IMG/VR virus record: IMGVR_UViG_3300037244_000010
Location: 1-59,367 of that record
Strand: one strand, 5' to 3'
From: a virus
Length of the DNA stretch: 59,367 nucleotides
The notes beneath the pieces are model-generated. The model made no database searches. It saw only the letters and a list, made by a program, of their open reading frames with translations, and had not been told where the DNA came from. Positions 15,123-23,656 of this stretch are shown here, piece after piece. Numbering within the stretch: the stretch's first letter is position 1; every line of letters starts with the position of its first letter. Made by a program: the position numbers and the translations under genes.

Positions 15123-15205
15123 TGGTAATATCTCAATCGACGGGTACAGAAACAATCTGGCTCGGACGTGACGGCTTATCAAAGCTCAATCGTCCGGGCC
15201 TTTTT
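15123..15205 (+). promoter_or_regulatory. Late promoter/leader/hairpin element, copy 1
   Basis: Extended -10 TGGTAATAT (TAATAT at 15126-15131) is followed after exactly 7 bases by GACGGGTAC (15139-15147), the likely transcript start. Then GCTCGGACG (15160-15168) pairs with CGTCCGGGC (15191-15199), enclosing CTTATCAAAG, and a T5 run follows. The same layout recurs at 23548 and 39956. It precedes the protease-capsid group. Confidence 0.75.
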
Positions 15206-15222
15206 GCGTTTACAGGAGCCAG

Positions 15223-16857
15223 ATGGACGATTTCAGCGTATTTCTCCCGATTGAAAAGGTGGACGCGCAGAGCGGAATGGTCTGGGGCTATGCCTCAACG
15301 CCATCGAAGGACCTGCAAGGGGAGATTGTTCCGCTGGACGCCATCAAGGCCGCCCTCCCCGACTACATGAAGTGGGCGAACATCAGGACCATGCACACCA
15401 ACAATGCCGTTGGCGTGACCAAAGAGGCCCACATTGACGCCAAAGGGCTCTACATCGGTGCCAAGATCGTTGATCCCGCCGCATGGAAACTGTGCAAGGA
15501 AGGCGTCTACAAGGGCTTCAGTATCGGCGGTTCCAAGCTGGAGAAGGTTGGCGATGTAGTAAAGGCGCTTTCCTTACGAGAGATCAGCCTCGTTGACCGG
15601 CCGGCGAACTCCGATTGCCGCATCGACGTATGCAAGATTGCCGGTGGACTCGCCTTTGGAGGGTCGATGGAGAATCAAACCAGTAACGAGACTTTGATGG
15701 AAAAGGCGCTTGACACGTTCCGGACGATTCTCGGAATGGGGAAGATTGCCCTTCCTGACCTTGCCAAAGCCGCACAGGACCCGAATCCGAGTCCTGTTGA
15801 GTCCGACGAACTGACCGCCGATGAGATGGCCACTCTGACCGCCAAGTTTGCGGACGGCGTTGACCTTGAGAAGCGGGAGTTCAGCGAAAAGGAACGGAAG
15901 CACCTCGGTAGCACTGGGGTAGCGCTTCCCGACGGTTCTTTCCCTGTCCAGACCGTGAAGGATCTTGAGAACGCCGTCCAAGCCTTTGGCCGCGCATCGG
16001 ACCCCGAGAAAGCCAAGGCTCACATTGTCACACGCGCGAAAGCGCTGAACGCAACACACCTTCTACCCGCCGATTGGCCGGGCAGCACCAAAGAGGAGAA
16101 AACAATCATGGCTATGGAACTCCAGAAGCGCTTCACGGCGGCAAGCAAGGCGGCCATAAAGAAGGCCGATGACCACATCAAGAAGGCTTCGGCCTCCCAC
16201 GGCAAGGCGGTCGACGAGATTGAAGCCCTCCACAAGTGCATGGGCAAGGCGGCCGACGGCGGCGATGAGTTCAAGAAGCACCTCACGGCGCTTTCGGGAC
16301 ACATGAACGACATTGCCGACCATCACGAACTGGCTCATGCCGCACTCGGCAAGGCTATGACCGGATGGGATGGAGAGAAGGCGGAAACCGACTTGGGCGA
16401 AGAGCCTGCTTCGGAGAACGTGGAAGAGCTTTCCCCCCGGCGCATGACTGAAGGCGAAGTTGAGGGAAACACCTTCCGCGGCGCTGGCGACTCGCCATAT
16501 TCGGCGTCTGCGATTGCGACGATGGTCAAGGCCGCTGTGGCCGAAGCTACCGCCCCGCTGATTGCCGACAACGCCTTCCTCAAGGGTCAGATGTCCGTGA
16601 TTGAGAATCAGCCCTCCGCGGGGCGCCGCCCGAAGCTGTTCGTTGCCAGCTCCACCGGCGATGTGTTCCCGGCCAGCGACGGCAAGGCCGACTTCAACCG
16701 GATGATCAACAAGTCGCTCTCCGAAGCTGACCCGAACGACCAGCGCAGTTCCGAGCAAGCCACGGCGCGCGCTTTCGGCCTGATGTGTACCCCCGGCAGC
16801 GGGTTTGCGAAGTCGATCAACGACCCCAACTTCAAGATTGACCTGGGCGGCAACTAG
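15223..16857 (+). CDS. Prohead protease (XkdF-like) fused to a scaffold-like region
   Basis: A 544-residue product. Residues 1-150 are an XkdF-like prohead protease (VWGYASTPSKDLQGEIVPLD, TMHTNNAVGV, GVYKGFSIGG and EISLVDRPANSDC), with His and Ser as catalytic candidates. Residues ~225-290 hold a conserved module (EFSEKERKHLGSTGVALPDG to RAKALNATHLLPADW) found in several proteases of this type. The remainder is Ala/Lys-rich and helical, as in scaffolds. The protease would cleave scaffold and capsid during head maturation. GGAG lies upstream of ATG 15223. Confidence 0.88.
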   Translation: MDDFSVFLPIEKVDAQSGMVWGYASTPSKDLQGEIVPLDAIKAALPDYMKWANIRTMHTNNAVGVTKEAHIDAKGLYIGAKIVDPAAWKLCKEGVYKGFSIGGSKLEKVGDVVKALSLREISLVDRPANSDCRIDVCKIAGGLAFGGSMENQTSNETLMEKALDTFRTILGMGKIALPDLAKAAQDPNPSPVESDELTADEMATLTAKFADGVDLEKREFSEKERKHLGSTGVALPDGSFPVQTVKDLENAVQAFGRASDPEKAKAHIVTRAKALNATHLLPADWPGSTKEEKTIMAMELQKRFTAASKAAIKKADDHIKKASASHGKAVDEIEALHKCMGKAADGGDEFKKHLTALSGHMNDIADHHELAHAALGKAMTGWDGEKAETDLGEEPASENVEELSPRRMTEGEVEGNTFRGAGDSPYSASAIATMVKAAVAEATAPLIADNAFLKGQMSVIENQPSAGRRPKLFVASSTGDVFPASDGKADFNRMINKSLSEADPNDQRSSEQATARAFGLMCTPGSGFAKSINDPNFKIDLGGN

Positions 16858-16923
16858 ACCGTCCAGCGCAGTTCACAGCGGTTTCAGTTTGTAGTCAGCA
16901 ACTCGGCAATAGGAGAATCTGAG

Positions 16924-18516
16924 ATGAATGAATTCGAGAAGTTCCTGCAAAGCGACACTTTCAAGCAGGCCATTGACGAGCGTGTTGGCACTCTCGCGAA
17001 GGCCGACACTGTTGACCAGAACACGGGGCTGGTGTGGTACGACCTGAGCCGCATCGTTCAGGAAATGCACCCGTTCAAGCAGTTGATTCCGCTGATCTCC
17101 AGCCTCCCCCGCGTCCCCGCCGATGGCGGCACTGCGCACCGTTGGAAGAGGGTCACCGGCATCAACGTCAACAACGTATCCATCGGCGTCCCCGAGGGCG
17201 AGCGCGCGGCCGCTTCCGCCATCACCGTTCAGGATCAACTGGCAAGCTACAAGACCATGGGCCTCGAAGGATCCGTGTCATGGGAAGCCCGTCTGGCCGC
17301 TCTCAACCTCAAGCCCGATGCTCAAGGCGTGACGATTCAGGCCACGCTGCAAGGTGTCATGGTGGGCGAAGAGCAGACGCTCATCGGCGGCAACGCCTCC
17401 ACCCCGCTGGGTATCACTCCCACGCCCACCTTGACCGCCGCCGGCACTACTTCGGCGCTTTCCAATGTTCCCTACTACCTCGTATGCGTTGCCCTCAGTC
17501 ATGCGGGATGGCGTACCGGCAGCATGGCCAACGGCATCCCCGGACAGGTCACGTTGACCAGCACCACGGGAACCATCACCAACGTGGGCGGCGGATCGGC
17601 TCAGCCTTCCGCGCAGGCCACCATCACCCCGACTGCCGGCCAGATCATCACCGCAACCGTTACGCCTGTGGTCAACGCCGTAGCCTACGCTTGGTACTTC
17701 GGGACCACGACCGGCGCGGCCCGGCTCCAGGGCATCACCACCACGAACCAGGCGAAGTTCAGCTCGGTCCCGTCCACCACCAATCAACTGATTACCGCTC
17801 TCCAGGTCAATGGTGCGTATCAGGACAACTCGACAAATACCCTGTTGCCCGATGGCATTCTCAGCCAGATCAACGGTTCCGTATCCGGTTCCGCCCCTGG
17901 CACCGCCATGGCAACCAACCCGAACCTGCCCGTTGTGGCCAGCGGGACTCTCGGATATGCGGGCTCCGGCGCGCTGATCTTCCAAGGCGCCAGCGGCAAC
18001 ACTGGCTTGACCATTGCCGGTACCAGCATCGTCGAGTTCGATGCCGTCTTCCAGGCTACCTACGACCAGTACAAGATTGGCTTTGACCGGATTCTGGTCA
18101 GCTCCACCGACCTGAACTCGAACATCGCTCAGTTCTTGAACACGGCCAGCACCAATAACAGTCTCCGCATGGTGTTTGAGGCGGACTCGGGCAGCGGATC
18201 TCAGATCGTTGCCGGGCGCGCGGTCAACGCCTACAAGAACAAGATCTACGGCAACACTCTGCCGATTGAAACGCATCCCAACCTGCCTCCGGGCACGATC
18301 CTCTTCTGGTCTGATCGCTCTCCGTACCCGCTGAGCGGTGTGGCCAACATCCTCGAAGCGCGTGTCCGTCAGGACTATGTGCAAGTGTCCTGGCCTCTGC
18401 GCACCCGGCGCAATGAGTACGGCGTGTATGTCGATGAGACATTCGCCCTGTACTTCGCCCCGGCCTTCGCCATCCTGACCAACATCAACCAGCCGACGGG
18501 AACCCAGACGTTCTAA
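16924..18516 (+). CDS. Major capsid protein with inserted Ig/FnIII-like domain
   Basis: A 530-residue product placed exactly where the capsid gene belongs, with AGGAG before the ATG. The N-terminal part (WYDLSRIVQEMHPFKQLIPL) and C-terminal part (EFDAVFQATYDQYKIGFDRI, NEYGVYVDETFALYFAPAFA) match an HK97-fold capsid. Residues ~162-365 are different: Thr/Ser/Ala-rich, beta, with a fibronectin-like core (NAVAYAWYFGTTTGAARLQG). I infer a surface domain inserted in the capsid. The 66-bp gap before it and the 74-bp gap after it hold only signals. Confidence 0.85.
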   Translation: MNEFEKFLQSDTFKQAIDERVGTLAKADTVDQNTGLVWYDLSRIVQEMHPFKQLIPLISSLPRVPADGGTAHRWKRVTGINVNNVSIGVPEGERAAASAITVQDQLASYKTMGLEGSVSWEARLAALNLKPDAQGVTIQATLQGVMVGEEQTLIGGNASTPLGITPTPTLTAAGTTSALSNVPYYLVCVALSHAGWRTGSMANGIPGQVTLTSTTGTITNVGGGSAQPSAQATITPTAGQIITATVTPVVNAVAYAWYFGTTTGAARLQGITTTNQAKFSSVPSTTNQLITALQVNGAYQDNSTNTLLPDGILSQINGSVSGSAPGTAMATNPNLPVVASGTLGYAGSGALIFQGASGNTGLTIAGTSIVEFDAVFQATYDQYKIGFDRILVSSTDLNSNIAQFLNTASTNNSLRMVFEADSGSGSQIVAGRAVNAYKNKIYGNTLPIETHPNLPPGTILFWSDRSPYPLSGVANILEARVRQDYVQVSWPLRTRRNEYGVYVDETFALYFAPAFAILTNINQPTGTQTF

Positions 18517-18531
18517 CCTACGGATGGATTT

Positions 18532-18580
18532 ACAATGAGGCAGGCGGCGGCAACCAAACGCCTCCTGCCTTATTTTTTGG
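18532..18580 (+). terminator. Hairpin terminator after the capsid gene, with overlapping -10-like box
   Basis: AGGCAGG pairs with CCTGCCT, extended by GGCG/CGCC, followed by TTATTTTTT. TACAAT at 18532-18537 overlaps its 5' side and could restart transcription. This would reduce readthrough from the highly expressed capsid gene. Confidence 0.7.
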
Positions 18581-18590
18581 AGGGAATGAA

Positions 18591-18857
18591 ATGGTCAGAT
18601 TGCAGTGTCCTGAAGGAAATTCGCAGGTTTCTGTCGATGGCAGGAACTACCAAGCAGACGATACCGGGTTCGTGACCGTGCAAGAGGAGAGTGTCCAGAA
18701 GTTGCAAGCTATCGGCTTCAAGATTTCTCCAGTCAGCATGACGGTGAGTCAAGAGGACTTTGACGCCATCGCCGCGAACGCGAGAAATTTGAACTTGCCA
18801 GTACCGGGCGAAGTCAAGGTTGCGGGCAAGCAGAGCGCGCGCATCAAGGTGGAGTGA
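18591..18857 (+). CDS. Small hypothetical virion-region protein
   Basis: Eighty-eight residues with GGAGGG upstream. A short beta domain (RLQCPEGNSQVSVDGRNYQA, DDTGFVTVQEESVQKL) resembles small capsid-associated proteins placed after the capsid gene. Function inferred from position only. Confidence 0.6.
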   Translation: MVRLQCPEGNSQVSVDGRNYQADDTGFVTVQEESVQKLQAIGFKISPVSMTVSQEDFDAIAANARNLNLPVPGEVKVAGKQSARIKVE

Positions 18858-18861
18858 TCAG

Positions 18862-19695
18862 ATGCCTCATGCGGTTGATTTGACGACATTGACGGACCTG
18901 AAGAACTACATAAGCCCCGCTTTGGGCCAAACAACCGCATCAGATTCAGCACTGGCAAAGATCATCACTGCGGTATCGGACGGCATCAATCGCTATGTAT
19001 CGCGCACCCTGGCTGTGGGAATGTTTGCCGAGGTCCGGAATGGGAATGGCCGGCGCTCAATGCGTGCGCTGATCTATCCGGTCCTGAACGTATCATCTGT
19101 CGTACTGGCAGGATTCTACGGGGAAACAGGACACGTAATCCTCTCGTCTACGAACGGCTCAGCATCTCACCTGTCATGGGACAATTGGTTTATTAACCTA
19201 CGCGATGAGTGCTTCTGGGAAGGTCGTCAGAACATCACTTTGAACTACTCTGGTGGGTTCATGACTCCGGGGCAGCTTGGAGTCCTGACCTTGCCGGGAT
19301 GGACGGCGGCCGCAGTCACCCTGGCCAATGCGCAGATTCAGGTAGGCGGCTTCTACTATGAGGCTGTCAACGGCGGCACGACGGGCGCAACGGCGCCGGG
19401 AACATGGCTCCAGACGCGCAACTCGCTCACGAATGACAACGGCATCTTCTGGAGGTGCGAGGGCGCCATTCCAGTTTTGCCAAGCAATGCGAACATGGTG
19501 CCTGACGATTTCCAGATGGCCTGTATGCAGCAATCGGCGCTGCTGTTCAAGAACAGGACCCGCGTAGGCGATACGGGCTCTGGCGTGGGTCCTGATCGCA
19601 TCAACTATTTTTTGAAGGACGCGCATCCTTCCACAATCTCGATGCTTGACAAGCACCGCGAAGTTTTCCCAACTGACGGCATGGGAACCGTCTAA
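18862..19695 (+). CDS. Head-tail connector (gp6-like adaptor)
   Basis: A 277-residue product from ATG 18862. The N-terminal DLTTLTDLKNYISPALGQTT and SALAKIITAVSDGINRYVSR are the helices of gp6/gp15-type head completion proteins. A middle segment (residues ~150-215, with VGGFYYEAVNGGTTGATAPG) looks like an inserted carbohydrate-binding-style module. The C-terminal FQMACMQQSALLFKNRTRVG is again family-typical. Confidence 0.72.
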   Translation: MPHAVDLTTLTDLKNYISPALGQTTASDSALAKIITAVSDGINRYVSRTLAVGMFAEVRNGNGRRSMRALIYPVLNVSSVVLAGFYGETGHVILSSTNGSASHLSWDNWFINLRDECFWEGRQNITLNYSGGFMTPGQLGVLTLPGWTAAAVTLANAQIQVGGFYYEAVNGGTTGATAPGTWLQTRNSLTNDNGIFWRCEGAIPVLPSNANMVPDDFQMACMQQSALLFKNRTRVGDTGSGVGPDRINYFLKDAHPSTISMLDKHREVFPTDGMGTV

Positions 19696-19718
19696 CTTAG
19701 CATAGGAGAATCATCACC

Positions 19719-20498
19719 ATGGCAAATCTCAATCTCCCTAGTCCCACCGCGCAGCAGAGCGACGTTGTTGCAGCGTTGCAGACCGCAGTGCAGGCGGTTC
19801 CGGTCACTCCCCCCGTGGTTGTGGTCACTCCGCTGGCGCCCGCTTCCACCACTCAAACCTACGCCGTTGTCGCCAAGATCGGGACTCAGACGGTTCCCGG
19901 CACGGCCACGATCACCACCGGCGCAGCCACGCTCTCGGCCGCAGCCTCCAATAACATCTCGTGGAACACCATTCCCGGCGCGGTATACGATGTGTACCGC
20001 ACGGCTGGCGGATCGACGCAGGGCAAGATTGCATCCAACCTGCCCGGCGTGACGCTGAACATTTACGGTGGCCCACAAGCCACGCTCCAGAGCGTTTCGC
20101 TGGTGGATACCGGTCTGTCCGCAGATGGCTCTACGGTCCCCGGATTCAACACCAGCGGGACCCTGGCGCATGGTTTGGTTGAGCCCGTCCAGGTTCTTGC
20201 GGCAAACGGCGCCATCTCGCTCGTGACGGGCAACGTGGTCATTACCAAGGGAAGCGTAGCGGCCATCACCCTGCCTCAGCCCATTGCAGGTTCTGCGCAG
20301 TCTGGTGGGCAGGACGGCGCATCGCTGACCGTCACGACCACCACAGCGTATGCGCACACCATCACCACGGCAGCGAGCGGCATCAACGGGACCCTGCATA
20401 TTGCCACGTTCACGGCGGGCGCGGGAAATTCCGTCACGTTCACGGCTTACAACGGAGAGTGGTACGCAACGACTCTCAGCGGCGTGGCCATCAGCTAA
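19719..20498 (+). CDS. Putative capsid decoration protein
   Basis: A 259-residue product. Residues ~35-130 form an FnIII-like domain (NNISWNTIPGAVYDVYRTAG). The C-terminal ~90 residues (ITLPQPIAGSAQSGGQDGAS, NSVTFTAYNGEWYATTLSGV) are a beta trimer-type fold common in head-decoration and fibre tips. AGGAG upstream. Position among head completion genes supports a virion surface role. Confidence 0.6.
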   Translation: MANLNLPSPTAQQSDVVAALQTAVQAVPVTPPVVVVTPLAPASTTQTYAVVAKIGTQTVPGTATITTGAATLSAAASNNISWNTIPGAVYDVYRTAGGSTQGKIASNLPGVTLNIYGGPQATLQSVSLVDTGLSADGSTVPGFNTSGTLAHGLVEPVQVLAANGAISLVTGNVVITKGSVAAITLPQPIAGSAQSGGQDGASLTVTTTTAYAHTITTAASGINGTLHIATFTAGAGNSVTFTAYNGEWYATTLSGVAIS

Positions 20499-20500
20499 GC

Positions 20501-21097
20501 ATGGACATCACCCTAGAAGGCGGCAAGCGGCTCTCTGCACGGTTGGATCATATGGGTCCTGCCATCAGAACGGCCGCGCGCCGCCAACTGGCAAACATCG
20601 GCGAGCACCTGGCTAGATACGGGCAACAGCACTTCAAGGAATCAGGACTCAAGAAACGATCTGGAAATCTCGCTGTATCTATGGCTGCATTGCCAGTTGA
20701 GGAAGACGAGCACAGCATTACTGGCGGAATGATGGTCGGCAAAGGACTCAAGTACGCAAAGGCCCAAGAATATGGTGCCGAGATCGATGCGCAATCAGGA
20801 CACATGTTGGCAATACCGATGGAAGACGCACTGACCCCCGCTGGAGTTGCAAGATTCGCACCTCGGGACGCGCAGTCTGAAGGCGCTTATGATCGAATCT
20901 TCTTCTCAAATGTGGGCAGCAACGTTTACATGTTCGGCGTGAAAGACGGCATCGTTCACCTGCTTTTCGTTCTCGTGCATCACGTTTCAATCCCGGCGCG
21001 GCCGTTTGCGGGTCCTGCTCTTGACGCCAACCGGGCATGGATTGAAGCGAGACTAAAACAAGCGGTCGATGAAGGAATCAAGGAGTCGGGAGAGTAG
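20501..21097 (+). CDS. Neck/tail completion protein (HK97 gp10-like)
   Basis: A 198-residue product from ATG 20501. The N-terminal GGKRLSARLDHMGPAIRTAA and later YAKAQEYGAEI are typical of the HK97 gp10/minor structural family. The C-terminal ARPFAGPALDANRAWIEARL is the usual PFLxPA helix. It would join head and tail. Confidence 0.75.
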   Translation: MDITLEGGKRLSARLDHMGPAIRTAARRQLANIGEHLARYGQQHFKESGLKKRSGNLAVSMAALPVEEDEHSITGGMMVGKGLKYAKAQEYGAEIDAQSGHMLAIPMEDALTPAGVARFAPRDAQSEGAYDRIFFSNVGSNVYMFGVKDGIVHLLFVLVHHVSIPARPFAGPALDANRAWIEARLKQAVDEGIKESGE

Positions 21098-21099
21098 CC

Positions 21100-21678
21100 A
21101 TGTTCTACAACGATCCGAGAATCGGGATGGTTCAGGGAGATCTTCACAAGGCCGAAGACGAAGACGGCTCATGGATCACTATGAACGGGACGCATGTCCA
21201 TATGAAAGACGGAGAAGTGGATAAGGGGCCGCAGAAGGTCAAGGACCACGTCGCCGGCAAGAACGCAGAGAAAGCAAAATCTGCTGAGCCAAAAGCGATG
21301 CCGAAACTGCAAGGATCGGAAAAGCAGATAGCTTGGGCCGATAACATTAGAGATCGACGCATCAAAACCATCAATGATCTTCATCAAATCAACGTAAGAC
21401 GAGTAGAGAATGATCGCAAAGATGATGGCGGCCATACTCCATCTACCGATAGAATGCTAGAAGCGTCAGAGAGAGCGAAAGCGGACATGATGGATCATAT
21501 CGCTTCTCAAACCGACGCACACGAAATCATCGAGACAAGAGACAGGGCCCCCTATGACCGCATGATGTTTTCTCGGTTTAGTGAGCACTACAACGCCATC
21601 AAGAACGGGACCACTCCGAAATCATTTGGTGCCCAATACCCAAAAGGTGACCGAGAATTCATGCCGGAGTACGACTAA
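21100..21678 (+). CDS. Hypothetical protein with MFYxDxRxGM N-terminus
   Basis: A 192-residue hydrophilic product. It begins MFYNDPRIGMV, a leader shared with the gene at 22487, and contains WITMNGTHVHMKDGEV, a short motif seen in phage proteins of the W-x-T-x-x-G-x-H-x-x-x-x-DG style. The rest is charged and helical. Base composition is more AT-rich at the 3' side. Function unknown. Confidence 0.6.
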   Translation: MFYNDPRIGMVQGDLHKAEDEDGSWITMNGTHVHMKDGEVDKGPQKVKDHVAGKNAEKAKSAEPKAMPKLQGSEKQIAWADNIRDRRIKTINDLHQINVRRVENDRKDDGGHTPSTDRMLEASERAKADMMDHIASQTDAHEIIETRDRAPYDRMMFSRFSEHYNAIKNGTTPKSFGAQYPKGDREFMPEYD

Positions 21679-21680
21679 TG

Positions 21681-21902
21681 CTAAAATCTTTTGCCTTTAA
21701 TCCCGCTTGCAGGACCACTGTAAAGTACAGATCCGCGATCAGACATGACCTTGATGGAGATGTAATCTTTATCGCTGCATTGATGGATATTATCGGCCAG
21801 CACTTTGTGGAGTTGTGCGCGATCCGGAATCGAATCAATTATCGTGGATACTGGATAGTAGGCTGGGTAGGAGGGATCGTTGCGGGTAATAGTCAGCTTC
21901 AT
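21681..21902 (-). CDS. Minus-strand moron protein
   Basis: Seventy-three residues from ATG 21902, with GGAGAAAG just upstream. It is a single gene opposed to the head-tail operon with its own TTGACA promoter, the same design as 10171-10494. It contains PVSTIIDSIPDRAQLHKVLA. Family unknown; likely expressed under repressor control. Confidence 0.65.
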   Translation of the reverse strand: MKLTITRNDPSYPAYYPVSTIIDSIPDRAQLHKVLADNIHQCSDKDYISIKVMSDRGSVLYSGPASGIKGKRF

Positions 21903-21950
21903 GTCTTTCTCCAACGCCTCTGGTTGAGGCTGTTTCTCAGGTACAAACTG

Positions 21951-21995
21951 AGTTTATCAAACCCTATGAGAATGTCAAGCAATTTGTTTATTAAA
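21951..21995 (-). promoter_or_regulatory. Moron promoter with operator-like sites
   Basis: On the minus strand, TTGACA (21978-21973), a 16-base spacer and TAAACT (21956-21951). The -10 box lies in TTTGATAAAC (21952-21961 reversed), and TTTAATAAAC lies just upstream (21986-21995 reversed). This repeats the 10.5-kb design. Confidence 0.7.
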
Positions 21996-22012
21996 TGCGT
22001 GGAGGCTTGCTG

Positions 22013-22483
22013 ATGGGAAACCCGCTCGGCCGCGAAACGATATATTCGGCATTCTTCACGCAGTTGAAGGCGGCGCTCGTGACCCCGACAAGCCCGTTCA
22101 ACTATGCTGGCCGTCGTCCGGTTCCTGATACCGACTTGGCTGAGGAGCAGTACCCCGCATTCTTCATGATGGAGGCCGGTGAAATCTATGACCGTAGCGT
22201 TCTATTTGCGCCTGCGCGGGTATCTCTACTCTGCACGATTTCAGTTGTTTCCCTTCAAGGCGAAGTTCCAGATGAGACCAATGTCTCAAATCTTAACAAC
22301 CTTGCGGATGCGGTTGAGAGCGCCATACAGGATTCGGTCGGGCCAACGGCGGACTTGACCCTGGGCGGACTGGTGCAAGATTGCTGGATCACGCATCGGA
22401 CCTTGACAATTACCGGCTCATCGTCGCAACGTCAGAGCAAACAGAACTTCGGCGTAGAAATCGTACTGCCGCATTCGAGGTGA
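22013..22483 (+). CDS. Putative tail completion protein
   Basis: A 156-residue product from ATG 22013 with GGAGG upstream. It has the size, the YPAFFMMEAGE block and the LNNLADAVESAIQDSVG helix of tail terminator/completion proteins. Position after the gp10-like gene and before the sheath fits. Confidence 0.65.
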   Translation: MGNPLGRETIYSAFFTQLKAALVTPTSPFNYAGRRPVPDTDLAEEQYPAFFMMEAGEIYDRSVLFAPARVSLLCTISVVSLQGEVPDETNVSNLNNLADAVESAIQDSVGPTADLTLGGLVQDCWITHRTLTITGSSSQRQSKQNFGVEIVLPHSR

Positions 22484-22486
22484 CAA

Positions 22487-22930
22487 ATGTTCTACGAAGA
22501 CTCCAGAATGGGAATGGCGAAGTCGGCAACCCCCAACCCCTACAACAATCACGGCGTGGGCTGCCCTTGTATTCTATGCGGCCAGACGCGCGGGATGGCG
22601 ATGGCAAAGCGGGACGCCGGTGCCAGCGAAGAGAAGATGCACCTGGCCATTGCCCATAGCCTGCACCACTCGCAGGCAAAGGGTGATCACGAGCGCAAGG
22701 CTTACGGCTGGGGAGGCGTTCATGATGGGCAGGCACCGCCCGAACTCACTGTCGAGCAGAAGGCCAAGCATCTGGAAGCGGCCGCCGCTCACGGGCAAGC
22801 TCAGGACCATTACCGTTCTGCGGCCAACTCCTACCGCGACAACCTGCCTAAGGGTGCCGCTGAGCATCAGAAGCTGGCAGAGGAAGCGGCGGCGCGGGCC
22901 GAGAAGCTGAGCGCAAAGGCGAACGCGTAA
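22487..22930 (+). CDS. Hypothetical protein with MFYxDxRxGM N-terminus
   Basis: A 147-residue product starting MFYEDSRMGMA, like the gene at 21100. CPCILC near residue 26 may bind metal. The C-terminal half is an Ala/Glu/Lys-rich amphipathic coil (AAEHQKLAEEAAARAEKLSA). Function unknown; the shared leader hints at a common recruitment tag or an old duplication. Confidence 0.6.
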   Translation: MFYEDSRMGMAKSATPNPYNNHGVGCPCILCGQTRGMAMAKRDAGASEEKMHLAIAHSLHHSQAKGDHERKAYGWGGVHDGQAPPELTVEQKAKHLEAAAAHGQAQDHYRSAANSYRDNLPKGAAEHQKLAEEAAARAEKLSAKANA

Positions 22931-23539
22931 ATGAGCGACCCAACATATGGCGCGCTCCCGGTACAGATCGACCCCACGGCATGGGGCGGCAGGACCAACA
23001 CGCCTACCGCGTCCCTTACCGTAGACTCGATTCAGAACCAGATAGCCGCCCAGCTTGTAGCGTTCTTCGCTTCCGGTTCGCTGGCAATTCCGGTCTACAT
23101 CTACCCGGCCTTCGATCTTGATACGTGGTGGGCTTCATCGGCGATTGCTTTCGTCCTGATTTCCTACAGCAACACGGGACTCTCGAAACCGCTTGCAACG
23201 TCGAGCATGGTCCAGGAGCGCACTCTCCAGTTCAAGGTCCACGTTGAAGCGCGCAAGACAGCGTGGAACCTCAGCGGGGTCGGCTCAGTCTACGCGCTCA
23301 TCGATGCAATTGAATCGGCGCTCGGGGGATTCCAGCCTACCGGATGCCGTCACGCCTACTTCACTGAGGAAAGATTCTCGGAACAGGACCCACAAGGGCG
23401 CGTCTGGCTGTACGACTTGACGTTCAACGTCCTCACCATTCGCCCGCGGCTGTTGCCCTCTTACGCGCTGGCGAACTTGCAGCAAGCGATTTTCAACGTT
23501 ACTCCGAGCGGAGATCAGATCATCGTTCCATCGGAGTAG
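22931..23539 (+). CDS. Gp37-like tail protein
   Basis: A 202-residue product starting right after the previous stop. VHVEARKTAWNLSGVGSVYA, LIDAIESALGGFQPTGCRHA and DPQGRVWLYDLTFNV match the Mu-like Gp37 tail completion family. It acts just before the sheath and tube genes in such clusters. Confidence 0.75.
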   Translation: MSDPTYGALPVQIDPTAWGGRTNTPTASLTVDSIQNQIAAQLVAFFASGSLAIPVYIYPAFDLDTWWASSAIAFVLISYSNTGLSKPLATSSMVQERTLQFKVHVEARKTAWNLSGVGSVYALIDAIESALGGFQPTGCRHAYFTEERFSEQDPQGRVWLYDLTFNVLTIRPRLLPSYALANLQQAIFNVTPSGDQIIVPSE

Positions 23540-23544
23540 CAACC

Positions 23545-23627
23545 TGATACACTTTGTATCGACGGGTACTCAAGCACTGAGGCTCGGATGGTTCTGGTTT
23601 GATAAGCCAGCACTGTCCGGGCCTTTT
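23545..23627 (+). promoter_or_regulatory. Late promoter/leader/hairpin element, copy 2
   Basis: Extended -10 TGATACACT (TACACT at 23548-23553), a 7-base gap, then GACGGGTAC (23561-23569). GGCTCGGAT (23581-23589) pairs with GTCCGGGCC (23615-23623), enclosing a CTGG/CCAG hairpin with TTGATAAG in its loop, then TTTT. It precedes the sheath gene and has the same spacing as copies 1 and 3. Confidence 0.75.
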
Positions 23628-23656
23628 CACGTTTGGCGGCAAAGGAGCGGAGAAAT

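Noticed and set aside
17278-18384. Long minus-strand ORF (368 aa) opposite the capsid gene
   Set aside because: Shadow of the capsid frame; Arg/Gly-rich, no ribosome binding site or family signature.
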